NCBI GenBank assembly: GCA_963556695.1
Contig: CAUWAG010000012.1
Span: forward strand, 1,922,001 to 1,986,000
Reading direction: 5' to 3'
Length of the DNA stretch: 64,000 nucleotides
Source: Anthostomella pinea
Lineage: Eukaryota; Ascomycota; Sordariomycetes; Xylariales; Xylariaceae
In this document: in pieces, positions 1 to 12,266 of the stretch
Layout: every line of letters begins with the position of its first letter
Numbering within the stretch: position 1 is the first letter of the stretch
The notes under the pieces: generated by a model
Told to the model about the DNA's origin: nothing
Database searches by the model: none
Seen by the model: the letters and a program-made list of their open reading frames with translations, nothing else
Translations under genes and position numbers: made by a program

Positions 1-723
1 TTGTCCTCTTCCCGCATTGATGCGATTTTAGGTTTTAACGATGGCTCGCAGTATACCAGCATCGGCTGGCCAGTGTCGACAAGCCGATTGAGCCGCCTCA
101 GGTACGTTTCAATCGAGGTGTGGGATTCCTCTTCCGGGCCGGAGTAAAGTGCTGTGACAATTGTTGTTCGAGATTCGTCGTCATGTTTGCTCTCGGATTT
201 TTCGCCGCTTGAGGAGCCTCCGTAGAAATTCTTCAACCAGTCATATGAACCTGCGTAGAAATTCTTCAACCAGTCATCCACCTTGGTACTGCGTGGGTTC
301 ACCGCTTTGATGCGAGGAAGGTAATTCTTAGGCGATGTCGGCGATTTTTTGGACCAAGACAAGACCGGCTTGTCCCATGAAGTTGGTTTGAGATCTTTAT
401 CGCAGAGCGTCGATCTGAGGTTCTTTTCAGACCATTGGCCCGCGTTTTCTCGGCGCCATTTGTATGCAGCTCTAGAAGCCAAAATGGACTTCCCGTAAAG
501 GTCACCAGCACTGGTGCGGCATTGTCAGTGGGCTGTTCGGATACGAGCCTCGGGTGATGCCCTAGCTAGGTACATACTATGCACTTGTATACTCGCCATT
601 GGTTTGCGAGGTGCTGTTGGTTTGCGTGTCTGGAGCTATGGGTAGTGCGGATTCGACACTTTTGCCGACGACCGTACAGGCGAGGCCTAGCGTCAAGGTG
701 ACGAGTGAAGAAGAGAACCTCAT
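1..723 (-). CDS. HtrL/YibB-like membrane-anchored protein, partial (C-terminus off the window)
   Basis: Exon 1 is 578-723 and exon 2 runs from 510 to the window edge. The 67-bp intron 511-577 has donor GTATGT, branch CTGAC and acceptor CAG, and splicing it keeps one frame. The start MRFSSSLVTLTLGL gives a short hydrophobic signal or anchor segment, followed by a Ser/Thr-rich stretch. Near the window edge the motif TTIVTALYSG, then SIETYLRRLNRL and QPMLVYCEPSLKPKI, resembles the N-terminal part of the HtrL/YibB family (putative glycosyltransferase-like fold, function poorly known). Just upstream the peptide DWLKNFY is duplicated in tandem. Extracytoplasmic or Golgi location is inferred from the anchor only. 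The family call is moderate because most of the domain is missing. Confidence 0.55.
221..276 (-). repeat. In-frame 33-bp tandem duplication
   Basis: Two copies of a 33-bp unit lie side by side in exon 2 of the HtrL-like gene. They encode DWLKNFYAGSY and DWLKNFYGGSS. The reading frame is preserved. Confidence 0.8.
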
Positions 724-2397
724 GGCCGTTGTTGAACCTCGTCAAGACTGTCAGTCGAGGTCCTGGAGCGATGTTGGTTGCAGGTTATCAAGTATCTGTC
801 GGAAATGGTTGGTTCGGAATGCATGGTGAGTATCTTTATACCCTATTACCCTTGCTCTACCTACCTCCTCAACAGCCGGTATTCTCATCATTCCTTGTGA
901 CAGGAATGCAAAGTTCGTCGCCACCCGACATCATGTTTGCTAAAAGATGGAACTATTGACGAAGAGGCAGATGACTGCATACGGCGACAGACATCTACCC
1001 ACAGACATCTACCCACAGAGGATCACACAGGGACAGGGTTTGAACCAACAGGCAATGAAAAGGTCAGCCATGCCAAGATTTTTCTATGTGTAAAAGGACC
1101 AAGTTATGGGGTAGGATGCTGGTGTCTTGATTGCATGATCGCCCCACAGGTCAGGGGCTGTCATCTAGTACTAAATACACACTCTGGAGGCAATGCCCGA
1201 CCTATCCGTTGATCTGCGGTATGAAAGAACTTTTACTGTTTGCTATAGGTAACAAGTTCCTAAACATCCCTTCGCCCCCCCTTTCATCCTTTAACCACTC
1301 CTTCTGGTCCGCCGCAACTGCTGTCAGCTGCCACCACACCTGACATGTAAGTTACCCAAATCCTCACAATATATATTTATACATGCTTGTTATTGTCGTC
1401 GCTACTTACCAGCATCCCGAAGGCTTCTACACCTAGTAATATTATGGCTATGCTAGTGTTTACATATTGAGATAACTGGGGTGGTGGAAGACGGAACTAT
1501 GTACCATTCTGGCCACCTATACAAATATAAAGCGACCGTGCGCTTTTCTTAGCGGAACTTTGGGACTGGGCAGCCAACTTTACCTGTCAGGGTCCGCACC
1601 AGGCAACAGGACCTGACGGATCCGCTGACGGTACCGTCGTTTAATACCCGGCACCTCCCCAACTTCACGGACACTTCAACCTGGTAAGCGACAATCAATC
1701 GCGGGCCACTTGATAGTTTTAATTGGTAGAGGAAATAATCCTAAGCCTTAAAATTCCCCTCCGATTATAGACCCATAGCTCAAAGATGACGTTAAGAGTA
1801 AAAATCCATAAAATAGTTGAGCGACAGTTAACCAGAACCTGGAGATCTTGCTAGTGTGGATCCCAGCCACTTGATCCAGCCACCAGTACCTTATCGGATC
1901 TCCTGTCATCCAAGGCGTTCTACGATAAGGTTACCTGGGACGGCTGCCCCAGGTGACAGGTACCAACCCACTGTAATTTATGTATTTAGATACTTCTCGG
2001 ATGGGATCCCTTCCCATCTGAACTTAACCAAGCACCAACCAGAATACAGATCATCCCAACCAAGACTTGTGATAGATCTCCGTTCTGGTTCCGCTACCAC
2101 AAAGGCACACTAGGTCGGGTGTACAGTAGTGAGACTACCCACTGTGGGTACTACAAGTTCCACGTTGACTAATCAAGACACCTGCGACACGAACTTGCGA
2201 ACAAGGGGCTTGTCGGCATACACCGAGCGGACACATCTCGCGACGTGCTGACGGACTGTCAACCATGCCATGTTCTTTGATCGCGCAGTGCCAAAAACAT
2301 CTTGATTGATTAAGTTCCGGCAAGTACGTAGCTAGAAGAGGCTCCAGAAGCGTGGTCACTCCTCAATCCCACGCTGCAGCGACTTTACCCGTCAGCA
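724..2397. other. Intergenic, no gene recognised
   Basis: Only short unconvincing ORFs on both strands. A duplicated ACAGACATCTACCC motif lies near 990-1015. This should contain the upstream region of the HtrL-like gene (-) and of the ferric-reductase-like gene (+). Confidence 0.5.
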
Positions 2398-4226
2398 ATG
2401 GGCTGGCCGTACCACTTCCTGGATCTCACCGAGGCCGAGAAGCTCGCGAGGCGGCAGGCGATCGACCGGTATGCGACGTACGCACATGTCTCGGCCCTGA
2501 TCCCGGTAGCCGTGTTCGTGGTCCTCCGACTCGGCTCGCGGCTGGTGAGGACGGCGACTTCATCGCGCGGGGCGTACGCTGCCGTGTCTGGTTCTCCGCG
2601 CCAGAAACAGCACAGAGTGAGCCTGGCGGGCTCTTGGTCGCGGAGCATCCGGAAGGCCGTCTGGTGGCTCGGGGACGATGTTGTGGTCTTTGGACAGCGC
2701 CGGGGCCAGTGGGGTCAGATGATTGCAGGGATTGCGTGGACGCTTTGGTTGCTGTTCCTCTCTGTCGCCGGCACGGGTAGTGGTATGTACAAGCCCATCT
2801 TTCCGTCCGTGGGATCCTCTATCGGCGACAGGAAGGGCCACGAGAGCTTCTAGATGAGCACGACTGACGCGATGCAGACTACCTTCATCTCACCAAACGA
2901 CTGGGCTTCGTTGCCATCTCTCAGTTCCCGATCCAATACCTCATGGCCCTGAAGAATCTCAATCCGCTGGCCTTCGCCTTCAACTCATCACATGAGCAGG
3001 TCAATCGTTGGCACCGTGTGCTCGGCCTTATCATCTACCTCCTGCTGACACTTCATGCCTTCTTGTACCTCAATTTCTATATCCAACAGGGGATCCTCAG
3101 CAACAAGCTTGTCCAACTTGTTCCACTTCTTGGTATTGCGGCGTTCGCAGGCATGAGTGTGCTCAACATTACTGCTCTCTCCTTCGTGCGGCAGTACTCC
3201 TACCGAGTATTCTTCATCACACATATCATAGTCGCTTTTGCACTCCCTCTAATCGTCTTTTTCCACGCACGCTCATCGTCATTCTATGTCGCGGAAGCCC
3301 TAGTGGTATTCATCGTGGATTTAGCGAAGCGTAAGTACGACTCTATCACTGCCAAGACGTCGTTAGAGGCCATTCCGGGGACAGACCTCATCAAGATCGT
3401 GGCTAGCGTTCCAGCTCAGACGGCCAGCCGGTTCCGCGAGACTCCCGGCTCGCACGTCTACCTCAATGTCCCTACAACATCTCGACCGAGTCAGAACCCT
3501 CTCGCGACCGCGCACTTGGTCTTCGAGTTTGTCTTTAGTCCGTTTACTGTGGCGTCGATTAATGAAGAGGCGGGCGAATTGACATTAGTGGCTCGGTGTC
3601 ACGACGGCCCGATGACCAGAGCTTTCGCCAACTTTGCGAACGCCAGCTCCGCGGACACCAAGGTTCCACTGACTCTGGAAGGCCCCTATGGATGTGCTAC
3701 TCGGTTCCCAAGCCTCGCAAGCTCGGAATTCGATCGAGTCTTGCTGGTTGCCGGCGGCGTCGGTGCTACCTTCATACTGCCCATCTACCGCTCGATCCTG
3801 CACGAGAACCCGGCAGCCAGGGTGCAAATGGTCTGGGCAGTACGAGGAGCCGGCGACGCGACATGGCCCATGCCTGGGAAAGGCGAGACCAGTATTCTCG
3901 AAGATAACAATGTCCAGCTGTTCCTCACCGGAAACCTGCTCGAGGACGGGAGCAGCAATGCCGGACCTAGCGATGCAAGCGAAGGGGTGGAGATGGACAC
4001 AATATCCAAGGCCCGGACGGACGGCAAATCCGCTTCTACCCACAACCGTAACCGGCCCAATCTACAGAAGATCGTGGACGATGTGTTCAAACAAGGCGTC
4101 GAAGACCGAGTTGCGGTTCTAGTGTGTGGGCCAGAAGAGATGGCTCGCGAGCTGAGATCGTATGTTGGAGTTTGGGTCAAGAAGGGCAGGCAGGTCTGGT
4201 GGCATAATGAGAGCTTCGCTTGGTAG
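2398..4226 (+). CDS. Ferric-reductase-like transmembrane flavocytochrome
   Basis: Two exons, 2398-2782 and 2878-4226, with intron 2783-2877 (donor GTATGT, branch CTGAC, acceptor GCAG), give 577 aa. The N-terminal half has several membrane segments, with haem-ligand-type histidines in NRWHRVLG, LTLHAFLYL, FITHII and VFFHA. The C-terminal half is a ferredoxin-reductase-like FAD/NADP module: the FAD motif appears as FSPFTVAS (HPFT is usual), then LEGPYG, a nucleotide loop GGVGATFILPIYR, and the terminal VLVCGPEEMARE and NESFAW. The family reduces ferric chelates or produces superoxide by moving electrons from NADPH through FAD and two haems across the plasma membrane. It is closer to FRE/AIM14-type reductases than to classical NoxA. 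Substrate is not predictable from sequence. Confidence 0.85.
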
Positions 4227-5430
4227 ATCTGGTACCCGAATTCTCAACTCGGGATGGATCTTCACTCGAAGATTCGAGCATAGGACTTCATAACGTCTGG
4301 TTCGGCTCGCTCATCGTGCATCATTTACTCGAGCACTGCTATTAATATGATAGATACCGAACCTGATCCACGGTGTCGGGGGCCTGCCCTTTTCTGTTCT
4401 GTCCATCTGTATTCTTTCTTCATCGGTGCCGAACACCAGTCTGATCCACAAATCACCAACAGCTTGTCCGATCGCATCGATATTATCGGTTGCTGTTGCA
4501 CTGATAAATGAGAAGGATGCAGGGGACCGCGATACCGGCAAGATACTAGCCAAGTATTGCGATAGTCACCAGTCGTAAGGGGATGCTCGTCAATCAGCCT
4601 TCGGCACATTCTCAACTCGCGCCGACCGTCTCCATCGTGACCCTTTTACTCTCCACCACTGAGGACCGAAATTCATCAAGCTATGAGAGACTATGAGAGT
4701 CAGGAATCAGGATCGATACTTAGATTCGAGTATCAAGACCTCTTCTATATCAATCCCCAGACATAAGCTCCTTTCCTGGTGGCGCTTTGATGTTGCTGCT
4801 CCGACGTGCTCCCGTGCACTCTCTCTATATCTGCGACTCCCCGGACTATTCTCATCATTTCCTTCAGGGGCAGTCAGCCTCAGCCTACTCACTGCCGGGA
4901 TCGAACACTTCCTCACTATTCCGTCGGGCGTGAGGAGGCAGGGAAGCAGAACTTTTCAATGGCGGGGTCAGACTGGCTGGCCAATCGTGGATTTGTGGCT
5001 CAGGTTGTCCCCGGGGTTGTGACCCAATGAGCCAAGCGAGGCTCCAGCTTGGCTGCATTCGCGGAAAATATAATGCATACCTAAGGTAAATATGGGCTGA
5101 GTATGCAGCTGCAATGACACAGACACTCCGCGCAAGGCAGCCATGGGAGCCCTCGTCTCTCCTGCTTCATCACTGGTTGAGCAGACCGAGAAAGAGCGAG
5201 GGAGCGACTGCATCAGTGTGTTTACTAGGTAGCTCCTGCCTCTCAATCCGATTTCTTCCCCACCAGATGTTGTTCTTTACCTTACTCTTGTCATCTTCAT
5301 CGGCGACGTAAGGCTGTGAGCTCTTCTCTGTTCCGCCAACGCTTGAATTGACCTCCTCAAACATCCGGGGTCTGGGCATACAACTTTCAACTTCTGACTT
5401 TGATGCCGCGCTTTCTATCGGGAACACCAA
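4227..5430. other. Intergenic, no gene recognised
   Basis: No convincing coding region or RNA gene. It separates the ferric-reductase-like gene from the NLR gene and should contain the NLR promoter. Confidence 0.5.
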
Positions 5431-5816
5431 ATGGCACACCCGACTTCTCCAGAGCCGGGCGCGACCCGCATGGTCGAGATTCATCCCACCGGCATAACGG
5501 AGCTCTATGTCCCCTCTTCTCCAATTGCTGAGTAGGTCGATAGCCTAGTATACCTACGTTCGACTGACTTGGTCAATTTAGCTGATCTCTTCCCTCAGTA
5601 TCTGCTTCGTCCATGGCTTCACCGGTCACCCCAAACTCGCCTGGCAGTCCAAGAAACGAACGAAACGACAAGCACCGACGAGTGGATCCAGTAATCCCTT
5701 CAAACGCAGGCTCGTCGACTCGTTCATTCGGCCGAAATCTCAAAGCAATACCAGCGATAGCTTGGATGTTCCAGAGGCAACGTCTGAGAGACCTGGACAT
5801 GTCTATTGGCCAAGAG

Positions 5817-6093
5817 GTGAGCTTCTTCGCGTTACACTCAGCCATCATAAGTCTCTATGCGCGCCATGTTGGAAGGATTCCATCTCACACCTGAAGATTT
5901 GGGGATATTGGAATAATAAGACAGGAATAAGTAGCTCATAGCTGCAAAGTCATCTTCGATGCTTATTCCAGCGTGCTTATTCCATTTCTATTACACCTAC
6001 CTTTCGCTTGGCGAAGGAGACGTGTACGGAGACTTCGAAGGGTTTATTATACCTTTCCCACGAAGTTGAGCAACGCTGAAGAACAACATGCAG
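5817..6093 (+). other. Long intron of the NLR gene carrying a palindromic element
   Basis: Donor GTGAGC follows coding VYWPR and acceptor CATGCAG precedes DLVPHIVPEARV. At 277 bp it is several times longer than the other introns in the gene (67 and 80 bp). The extra length corresponds to the palindromic repeat at 5910-5983 and its right flank. Confidence 0.7.
5910..5983. repeat. Palindromic GGAATAA/TTATTCC element, copy 1
   Basis: The left end has GGAATAA at 5910-5916 and again at 5924-5930. The right end has the reverse complement at 5961-5969 and 5974-5983, so roughly 23-bp imperfect inverted ends bracket about 28 bp. Similarity to copy 2 extends right to about 6040, including CGGAGACTT. 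Confidence 0.65.
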
Positions 6094-9000
6094 ATTTAGT
6101 GCCACACATCGTCCCCGAAGCCCGAGTGCTGACCTTTGGATACGATACTCACATCCGACACTCCCTTTCCAGCCCAAACAGTGCGAATCGGCTAATCGAC
6201 CATGCCAACGACTTTCTTTCCGCTCTCGAAGCCTGTAGACGAGATCCAACACGCCCGTTGATATTTGTCGCCCATAGCCTAGGGGGTCTGCTTGTCAAGG
6301 ATACATTGAGACTTTCGAAGGGCTATGCGCAACACCAACCGGATCGTTCGTTAGTATACGAATCTACGACCAACCTGTTGTTCTTTGGCACACCACATGC
6401 AGGGGCAGACCCTCTTAACAGCACATTCCGAGCTCTCACCAACCTATTGCAGGTGCTCGGTTTGAGGGTCAACCATGAGATCGTACAGACTTTAATGCCC
6501 GCTGCTGAGCGATTGATCCTCTTGAGGGATGATTTCCAATCAATGATCAATGAGAACGACTGGGTTGTCCATACATTCCAGGAAGAGCTTGCACACACCG
6601 TGTTATCTCGCAAGGTCAGCAAAATCTCGTGCTGTGGTTACCAGCGTAGCTGGGGCCATGGAGCCACGTTACCGGGGTGCTAACTTCATTTCAGATCGTG
6701 GAAGACTCATCTTCTTGCATCAACGATCGCCGCCAGGAGAGGGTGGTCCACATCCACGCAGATCATGTCGACATGTGCAGATTTAGCGGGAACGATGATC
6801 CCGAGTTTCGGAAGGTTGCAGCAGAGCTCCGCAGGGTCGACGAATCTCTATTATCGAGGAAGAGTGGAACAGCTCAGGACGTTTGCGCTGATGGATCCTT
6901 TGACGGTACGTTACAACCAGAAAGGTCAATCCCGACACCGGAGCAGAGAGAAAAACTTATCGAGATGCTGTCTTTCGACGGTATCGACGCTAGGTACATG
7001 ACTCTGAGAACCGCCCAGACGAAAACTTGCCAGTGGCTCCCAAAGCACAGCGAATACAAGGCATGGCAGAACCCGACTCAAATGCAGGACCACCATGGCT
7101 TTCTCTGGATCAAAGGAAAGCCCGGAGCCGGAAAATCAGTGATGATGAAGTACCTACTTCAAAATGCCAGAAGGGCCAAGAAAAGGGGCGCCGTCATCTC
7201 GTTCTTCTTCAATGCAAGGGGGGGCAACCTGGAACGATCTGTTAAAGGACTTTACCGGTCACTATTGTCCCAGCTGCTCAGGTTTGGAGATGAGCTACAC
7301 ATCGATCCAGATCTACTGGAGTTGCTGCTGGGCTTTGAGGATGACAAGCCCTGGCCCATCGAGACCTTAAAGGAAGCAATTGGGTCGGTAGTGGAGCACC
7401 TCGGTACAGGCCAACTATGCTGCTTCATCGATGCCTTGGATGAATGTCCGGAGGACGAGATTCGCGACATGATATTGTTTTTCGAAGACGTTGGAGAGAA
7501 AGCAGCCCAAGCAAACTCCCATTTTCGACTGTGCTTCTCTAGTCGACACTACCCCTACATCGCTATTCGAAAAGGGCTGCAAATTGTCCTGGAGGACGAA
7601 ACCGACCATGCTGATGATATCCGGCACTACATCTCTTCAAAGCTCAGAATAGGTCTACCAGCAGCCAGGCCAGCAATAGAGGTCGACATTTTCGAACGAT
7701 CTTTCAATATCTTCCTCTGGGCGGCATTGGTTGTCGACATCCTTAACAGGGAACATGACAAGGGCAGAAATCTCAACGCATGGAGCCGCTTGAAGCAGAT
7801 ACCGACTGGGCTACATGAGCTATTTCAGGATATCCTGACTCGAGATACCGAGAACCTAGATCAGCTTGTGCTCTGTATCCAATGGGTTCTCTACGCGAAA
7901 AGACCATTGCGGCCCGAAGAACTGTATTTCGCCTTGCATCTCGGTATTGATCCTATCTCAAGCGCCGATTGGGACGAGAGGTCTATCTCAATGGGCCAAA
8001 TCAATCGATTCAACCTCGACGTCTCCAAAGGGCTTACGGAAGTAACAAAGAAGAAGCCGGTAGTTCAGTTCATCCATGAGTCTGTTCGCGACTACCTCCT
8101 GCGGGACAACGGTCTCCAAACCCTACTTGAGCACCGCACAGACGTGCGCGGTTTCGGCGAGGGATATAGCCAAGATGCCCTCAAAAACAGCTGCCTCACA
8201 CAGATGCGCCAGTATCTTTCTTCTCCCGGGATCGAGTCCTATACGCATACCGCGGGTGCGAGTTAACCCCCCTTTCTTGGAATATGCTGTTCATCATGTG
8301 CTCGCCCATGCAGACTCAGCCCAGAATGCAGCATTTGACCAAGCAGAGTTCCTGTCGATATTCCCAAGAGGGTCATGGATCAAGCTTGACAACATGCTGC
8401 AAAAGTATCGAATTCGACGCCACTCCATAGAGGCACACCTACTCTACATCCTTGCGGAACAGAACTTGGCAAATCTGATCAGCATACACCCGGAGCGACA
8501 TCATACTCTGGTCATCGAGGCCAAGACAGAAAGATACCCGTCGCCCCTCTGCGCGGCCATGGCATTGGGACAGCACGACGCCATTCGCAGTCTGACCCTT
8601 GAAGCTGCCATCGCTGCCACATCGGAAGGTGACAAGGACCTCATATTCCGTGTACGAGAAGAATTGAGCAACTTGTCTCATCTAAAGTCTGATCTGGATG
8701 GGAAGCATTGGAGGTCGATAGACTTGCTCGAATGTCTCCTACGTATTGGGAGTCAGTCTCTGGTTGGTGCTCTGTGGTACGGTGTTCTTGGAAATCCGGA
8801 AGACGCGCTCGCCAAGATTTCAATAGATGCGCCCTTTGCATTTTCCCAGTGCTTGATCCAGAATGGGGCACGGGTCGACGTTCCACGGCAACCGAGCCGC
8901 CTGAACATTCTAGGAGAGGCTGTAGGAAGCGAGAGACTCGACCTAGTAAGGCTCCTCCTGTCCCTGGGCACAAATTCCTATCGCACTAGTGAGATCGTGC

Positions 9001-10327
9001 TCAGCTTGCCAGAACTGGCGGGAATCAGCGAGATGGCCAAGTTTTTTCTCGAGCACGATGCTAGCCCCGGCTTTGCGGACCATTGGGACAAGGTGCTTTT
9101 CAAAGCGATGAACGAAAATCGATCCGATTTAGTAGCGTCCGTTTTTGCCGGACTCACTATGGACCAAAGAAACTCACTGTTGTCAACTATAAACTCTGTG
9201 GGGTGTACCTTTTCACAGGCCGCAGTAAAGTCATTCAGCCCAGTGCTATTGTCTTTACTTACCCTAATCGTCGAAGAACACCATGAATTGATGCAATCCG
9301 CTTGGGGAAAGATTGCATTGGCATTTGCGGCCAGTACGGGTCATCTGGACGCAGTCACCTTCTTGTGCGAGGCAGGTGTCGATGTCAATAGCGCCGACGG
9401 CGATGGTAATACGATACTTTCTTTTATGCGGCACATGGGTCCAAACACGCCATTGTTCAGTATCTACTCGACAGTGGCTCGGATCCCAATTGTCAGAACG
9501 GTAAGGGGCAGACGCCTCTGCACATGGTGGCAGTGGCTCCCTTTGGCCAACCAGGACAAGATGGGACCGCAAGAGCCCTTCTTGGGCACCCCTCAACGGA
9601 GATCAACTCAATCGATATTTCTTGACGCGCAGCTTTGTCTCGGGCTGTGGAACGAGCTCTTCCCGATTTGGTGTTTTCATTGCTGCAAGACCCTCGGGCT
9701 GATTGAACAGTGTTATGCCACAGAAGAAGGTCTTTGGTTTCGTACGCTATGTGCAGCTTTTACACCGAAGTTCTTATGGAGATACTGAAGATGAAAGATC
9801 TAGATCCTGACGAGCCTGACGCGCTTGGAATGACGCCACTAATCCACGCATGCGGCCGTTCACCGCTCCAGTCGGACAATATCCGATGTCTTCTTTCTAC
9901 TGGTAGGGTCAACGTCAACGCTCGGGACTCCGAAGGTTTAACGCCTTTATGGCATCTAGTGCAAACCCTACCCCAGGTGTTGGTTACCGGTTGGATGCTG
10001 TTAGAAAGGCGCTAGGCTTACTTATGCAAAGCCGGGAAGTAGATCCACTTGTCCCAAGAGATGGGCTGACGCCCTTGGAGTACGTGATCTTAAGAGCAAA
10101 GGTCCACGCTACGGGAGACATTAATGGACCTAACCTCGTGAGTCATTGGGACGAGACCATCGCAATGCTCTCAAGTTATACTCAGGAGTGGAGCAATGGT
10201 CTGTCGTGACGAGGTATCTTGTACGATGAGATTACAACTTATTCTTCCCAATATAATCACCACTCATAAGTCTCCGTTCGTCATGGCCCTGTCAACTCTT
10301 CAATATCAGTGCTACATTTATATTAAT

Positions 10328-10387
10328 GGAATAAGCACCTTGCACCAAGCAAGTCTAATGCAATGAGCCATATTTTATGCTTATTCC
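10328..10387. repeat. Palindromic GGAATAAGCA/TGCTTATTCC element, copy 2
   Basis: A 60-bp element with perfect 10-bp inverted ends lies 120 bp downstream of the NLR remnant. The sequence to its right, to about 10455, resembles the right flank of copy 1 (shared ACGGAGACTT). Confidence 0.65.
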
Positions 10388-10903
10388 AGAGTGATTACAC
10401 CATATATAATCAGTGGCTCCTCGCTGACTGAACGAGGGGTATACGGAGACTTTTGGAGGGTCAGTAACCATGAGTGTGGTCAAAGTGTGTCAATGTATCA
10501 ACCTCGTCACTGGGAGTAGAGAACGATACGAAGATCGTCTGATAGGTAAATGTACCTAGGTTAGACTTCCGAGAACGGAGTCACGCCTTGTACGCATCGA
10601 AGGGAAACCTCACAATATGCTGATATAAAGCAAGCTCCACGAGCTTCTCCTATATAATGGGTAAGACTGGTAAGATTTCACAGTTACTAAGTTACTGATT
10701 TACCCTACAGTCCCATCCCGTCTGCCGGCTGTGCTGTTGATTGCGGTGACGTCACATAGCCCCTCCGGCTATTTGAGAGGACGGCTGGGTGGTTTTCTAT
10801 CGCTCCAACACCATTTCTCTAAAAACGGTAGAACGTTATATCAATTTCACATTCCAATTTCTACTTGTGACACTAGCACGTGCGATCTTGTGGACGAGAG
10901 ACT
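10388..10903. other. Intergenic, upstream of FAD monooxygenase
   Basis: No gene seen. It contains the right flank of the palindromic element and the probable promoter of the monooxygenase gene. Confidence 0.45.
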
Positions 10904-12266
10904 ATGTCAGAGAACATGCCGGAACAGCCGGCGGGCGACCCGTCCAGGAAGCTCCAGTTCGTGATAGTGAGTTCATCACCACAACAAAGCATAACCCTAT
11001 CTCTAACTGTCGAAGGTCGGAGGATTTCTAGGCGGACTGGCAACCGGCATTGCACTCAAGGCCCTGGGCCATGACACGACGATCCTGGAGCGGAACCCGC
11101 CGCCCCTGCTCCAAGATCAAGGAGCTGGCATAGTCGCCGAAGGCGACACCCTAGAGTTCTTTAAGAGATACAACAGGTGCGATCGGCCACTCGCAGTAAG
11201 CTCGGAGCGCCGGCAGTATCTCGACAAGGAGGGGAATATTGTGCATAGGGAGGATATGGTGCAGAACATGACTTCCTGGGACCTGGCATACTACCTCATA
11301 CGTGCTAATTATGATGGAGTCGCGAGTTCCTATTGCGATGCGCCGGAGCCCGTGCCGGGACACGGCAAGGCGACGCACGTCCACGACTGTAACGTCACTG
11401 ACATCAAAGAAGAAGACGACGTCGTCCGCGTCTTCTGGCACAGCAGCAAAGGGGAAGAAGGCAGCATCCACGCCGACATCCTAATCGGCGCCGATGGACC
11501 GAGCTCCAGGATCCGCAAGATCCTCCAGCCGAACGCCGAGCGGAAGTACGCCGGCTACTGCGCGCTGCGCGGCACGCTTCCGGAGAGCGAAGCCAGCCCC
11601 GCCGCGTGCGAGGCCTTCTCGCGACGCTTCACCTTCTTCCACGGCCCCGGGGTCCAGATCCTCGCGTACCTGATCCCCGGCAGGGACGGGACCGTGGAGC
11701 CCGGGCAGCGGCTGATTAATTTCGTGTACTATGCCAACTTCCCCGAGTGCTCGGCTGAGCTGGAGGAGATCATGACAGATATGAATGGGAGAAGGAGGGC
11801 GATCACGATGCCCCCCGGGATGACGGCGCCGGAGGCGTGGGAGAAGCAGCGGCACGTCGCGCGCAAGCGCCTGCCGCCGCAGTTCGCGGAGATCGTGTGC
11901 GCGACGCGCAAGCCGTTCGTACAGGCCGTCACCGACGTCCTCAGCCCGGAGCACGAGTACCTGAGCGGCAAGGTCGTGCTGGTCGGCGACGCTTTGGCCG
12001 GGTTCCGGCCGCATACCGTGGCTTCTACGTCCCAGGCGGCGTTCGACGCTATGATTTATGCGGATTATATTGCGGGCAGGGTCTCGCGCGAGGAGTGGAA
12101 GAGGCAGACGCTGGGGTTTGCGCGGTTCGTACAGAAGAGGGGCGTTGATATGTGCGAGCGGAGCCAGCATGAGGATCTGCCCCTGGAGGCGTATGTTCGG
12201 GATCGTAATGTGGCTTCTACGCCGCGACAGGATGAGGTTTACCCGGAGTGGGCGACGGCATTTTAG
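10904..12266 (+). CDS. FAD-dependent aromatic-type monooxygenase
   Basis: Exon 1 is 10904-10966 and exon 2 is 11016-12266. The 49-bp intron (GTGAGT, CTAAC, AAG) falls inside the dinucleotide-binding strand and splicing restores FVIVGGFLGGLATGIALK. The product is 437 aa. It has the N-terminal GG-x-GG FAD loop with acidic end ILERN, the DG motif LIGADGPSSRIR, and the GD motif VLVGDALAGFRPHTVAS. The stretch FAEIVCATRKPFVQAVTD is reminiscent of 2,6-dihydroxypyridine 3-monooxygenase-like proteins. Such enzymes hydroxylate aromatic or heteroaromatic substrates with NAD(P)H and O2. No signal peptide is seen, so cytosolic is likely. The substrate is unknown and no catabolic or biosynthetic partner lies beside it. 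Confidence 0.85.

Larger units (their letters stand above)
5431..10209 (+). pseudogene. NLR-like gene: esterase-like domain, NACHT, ankyrin repeats; 3' half decayed
   Basis: Readable exons are 5431-5531, 5599-5816, 6094-6614 and 6695-8263, about 803 codons. The N-terminus is an alpha/beta-hydrolase effector domain (FVHGFTGHPKLAW, GYDTH, nucleophile elbow VAHSLGG near residue 164, FFGTPHAGAD). Then comes a NACHT NTPase with P-loop GKPGAGKS near residue 421 and Walker B CFIDALDEC near 521. The frame then closes at TAA 8264-8266 beside six C bases (8267-8272), but homologous coding continues one base out of phase (PPFLEYAVHHVL) to about 9420. It shifts back for ankyrin repeats (QTPLHMVAV, GMTPLIHACG) to 10015, and shifts again to reach DGLTPLEYVI, ending at 10209. 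In-frame TGA codons at 9623-9625 and 9704-9706 look like CGA-to-TGA. Fungal NLRs act in non-self recognition and cell death. A truncated esterase-NACHT protein might still be made. Confidence 0.85.

Noticed and set aside
2785..2853. Two separate genes at 2398-2853 and 2943-4226
   Set aside because: A 95-bp intron with good signals joins them into one complete ferric-reductase-like protein.
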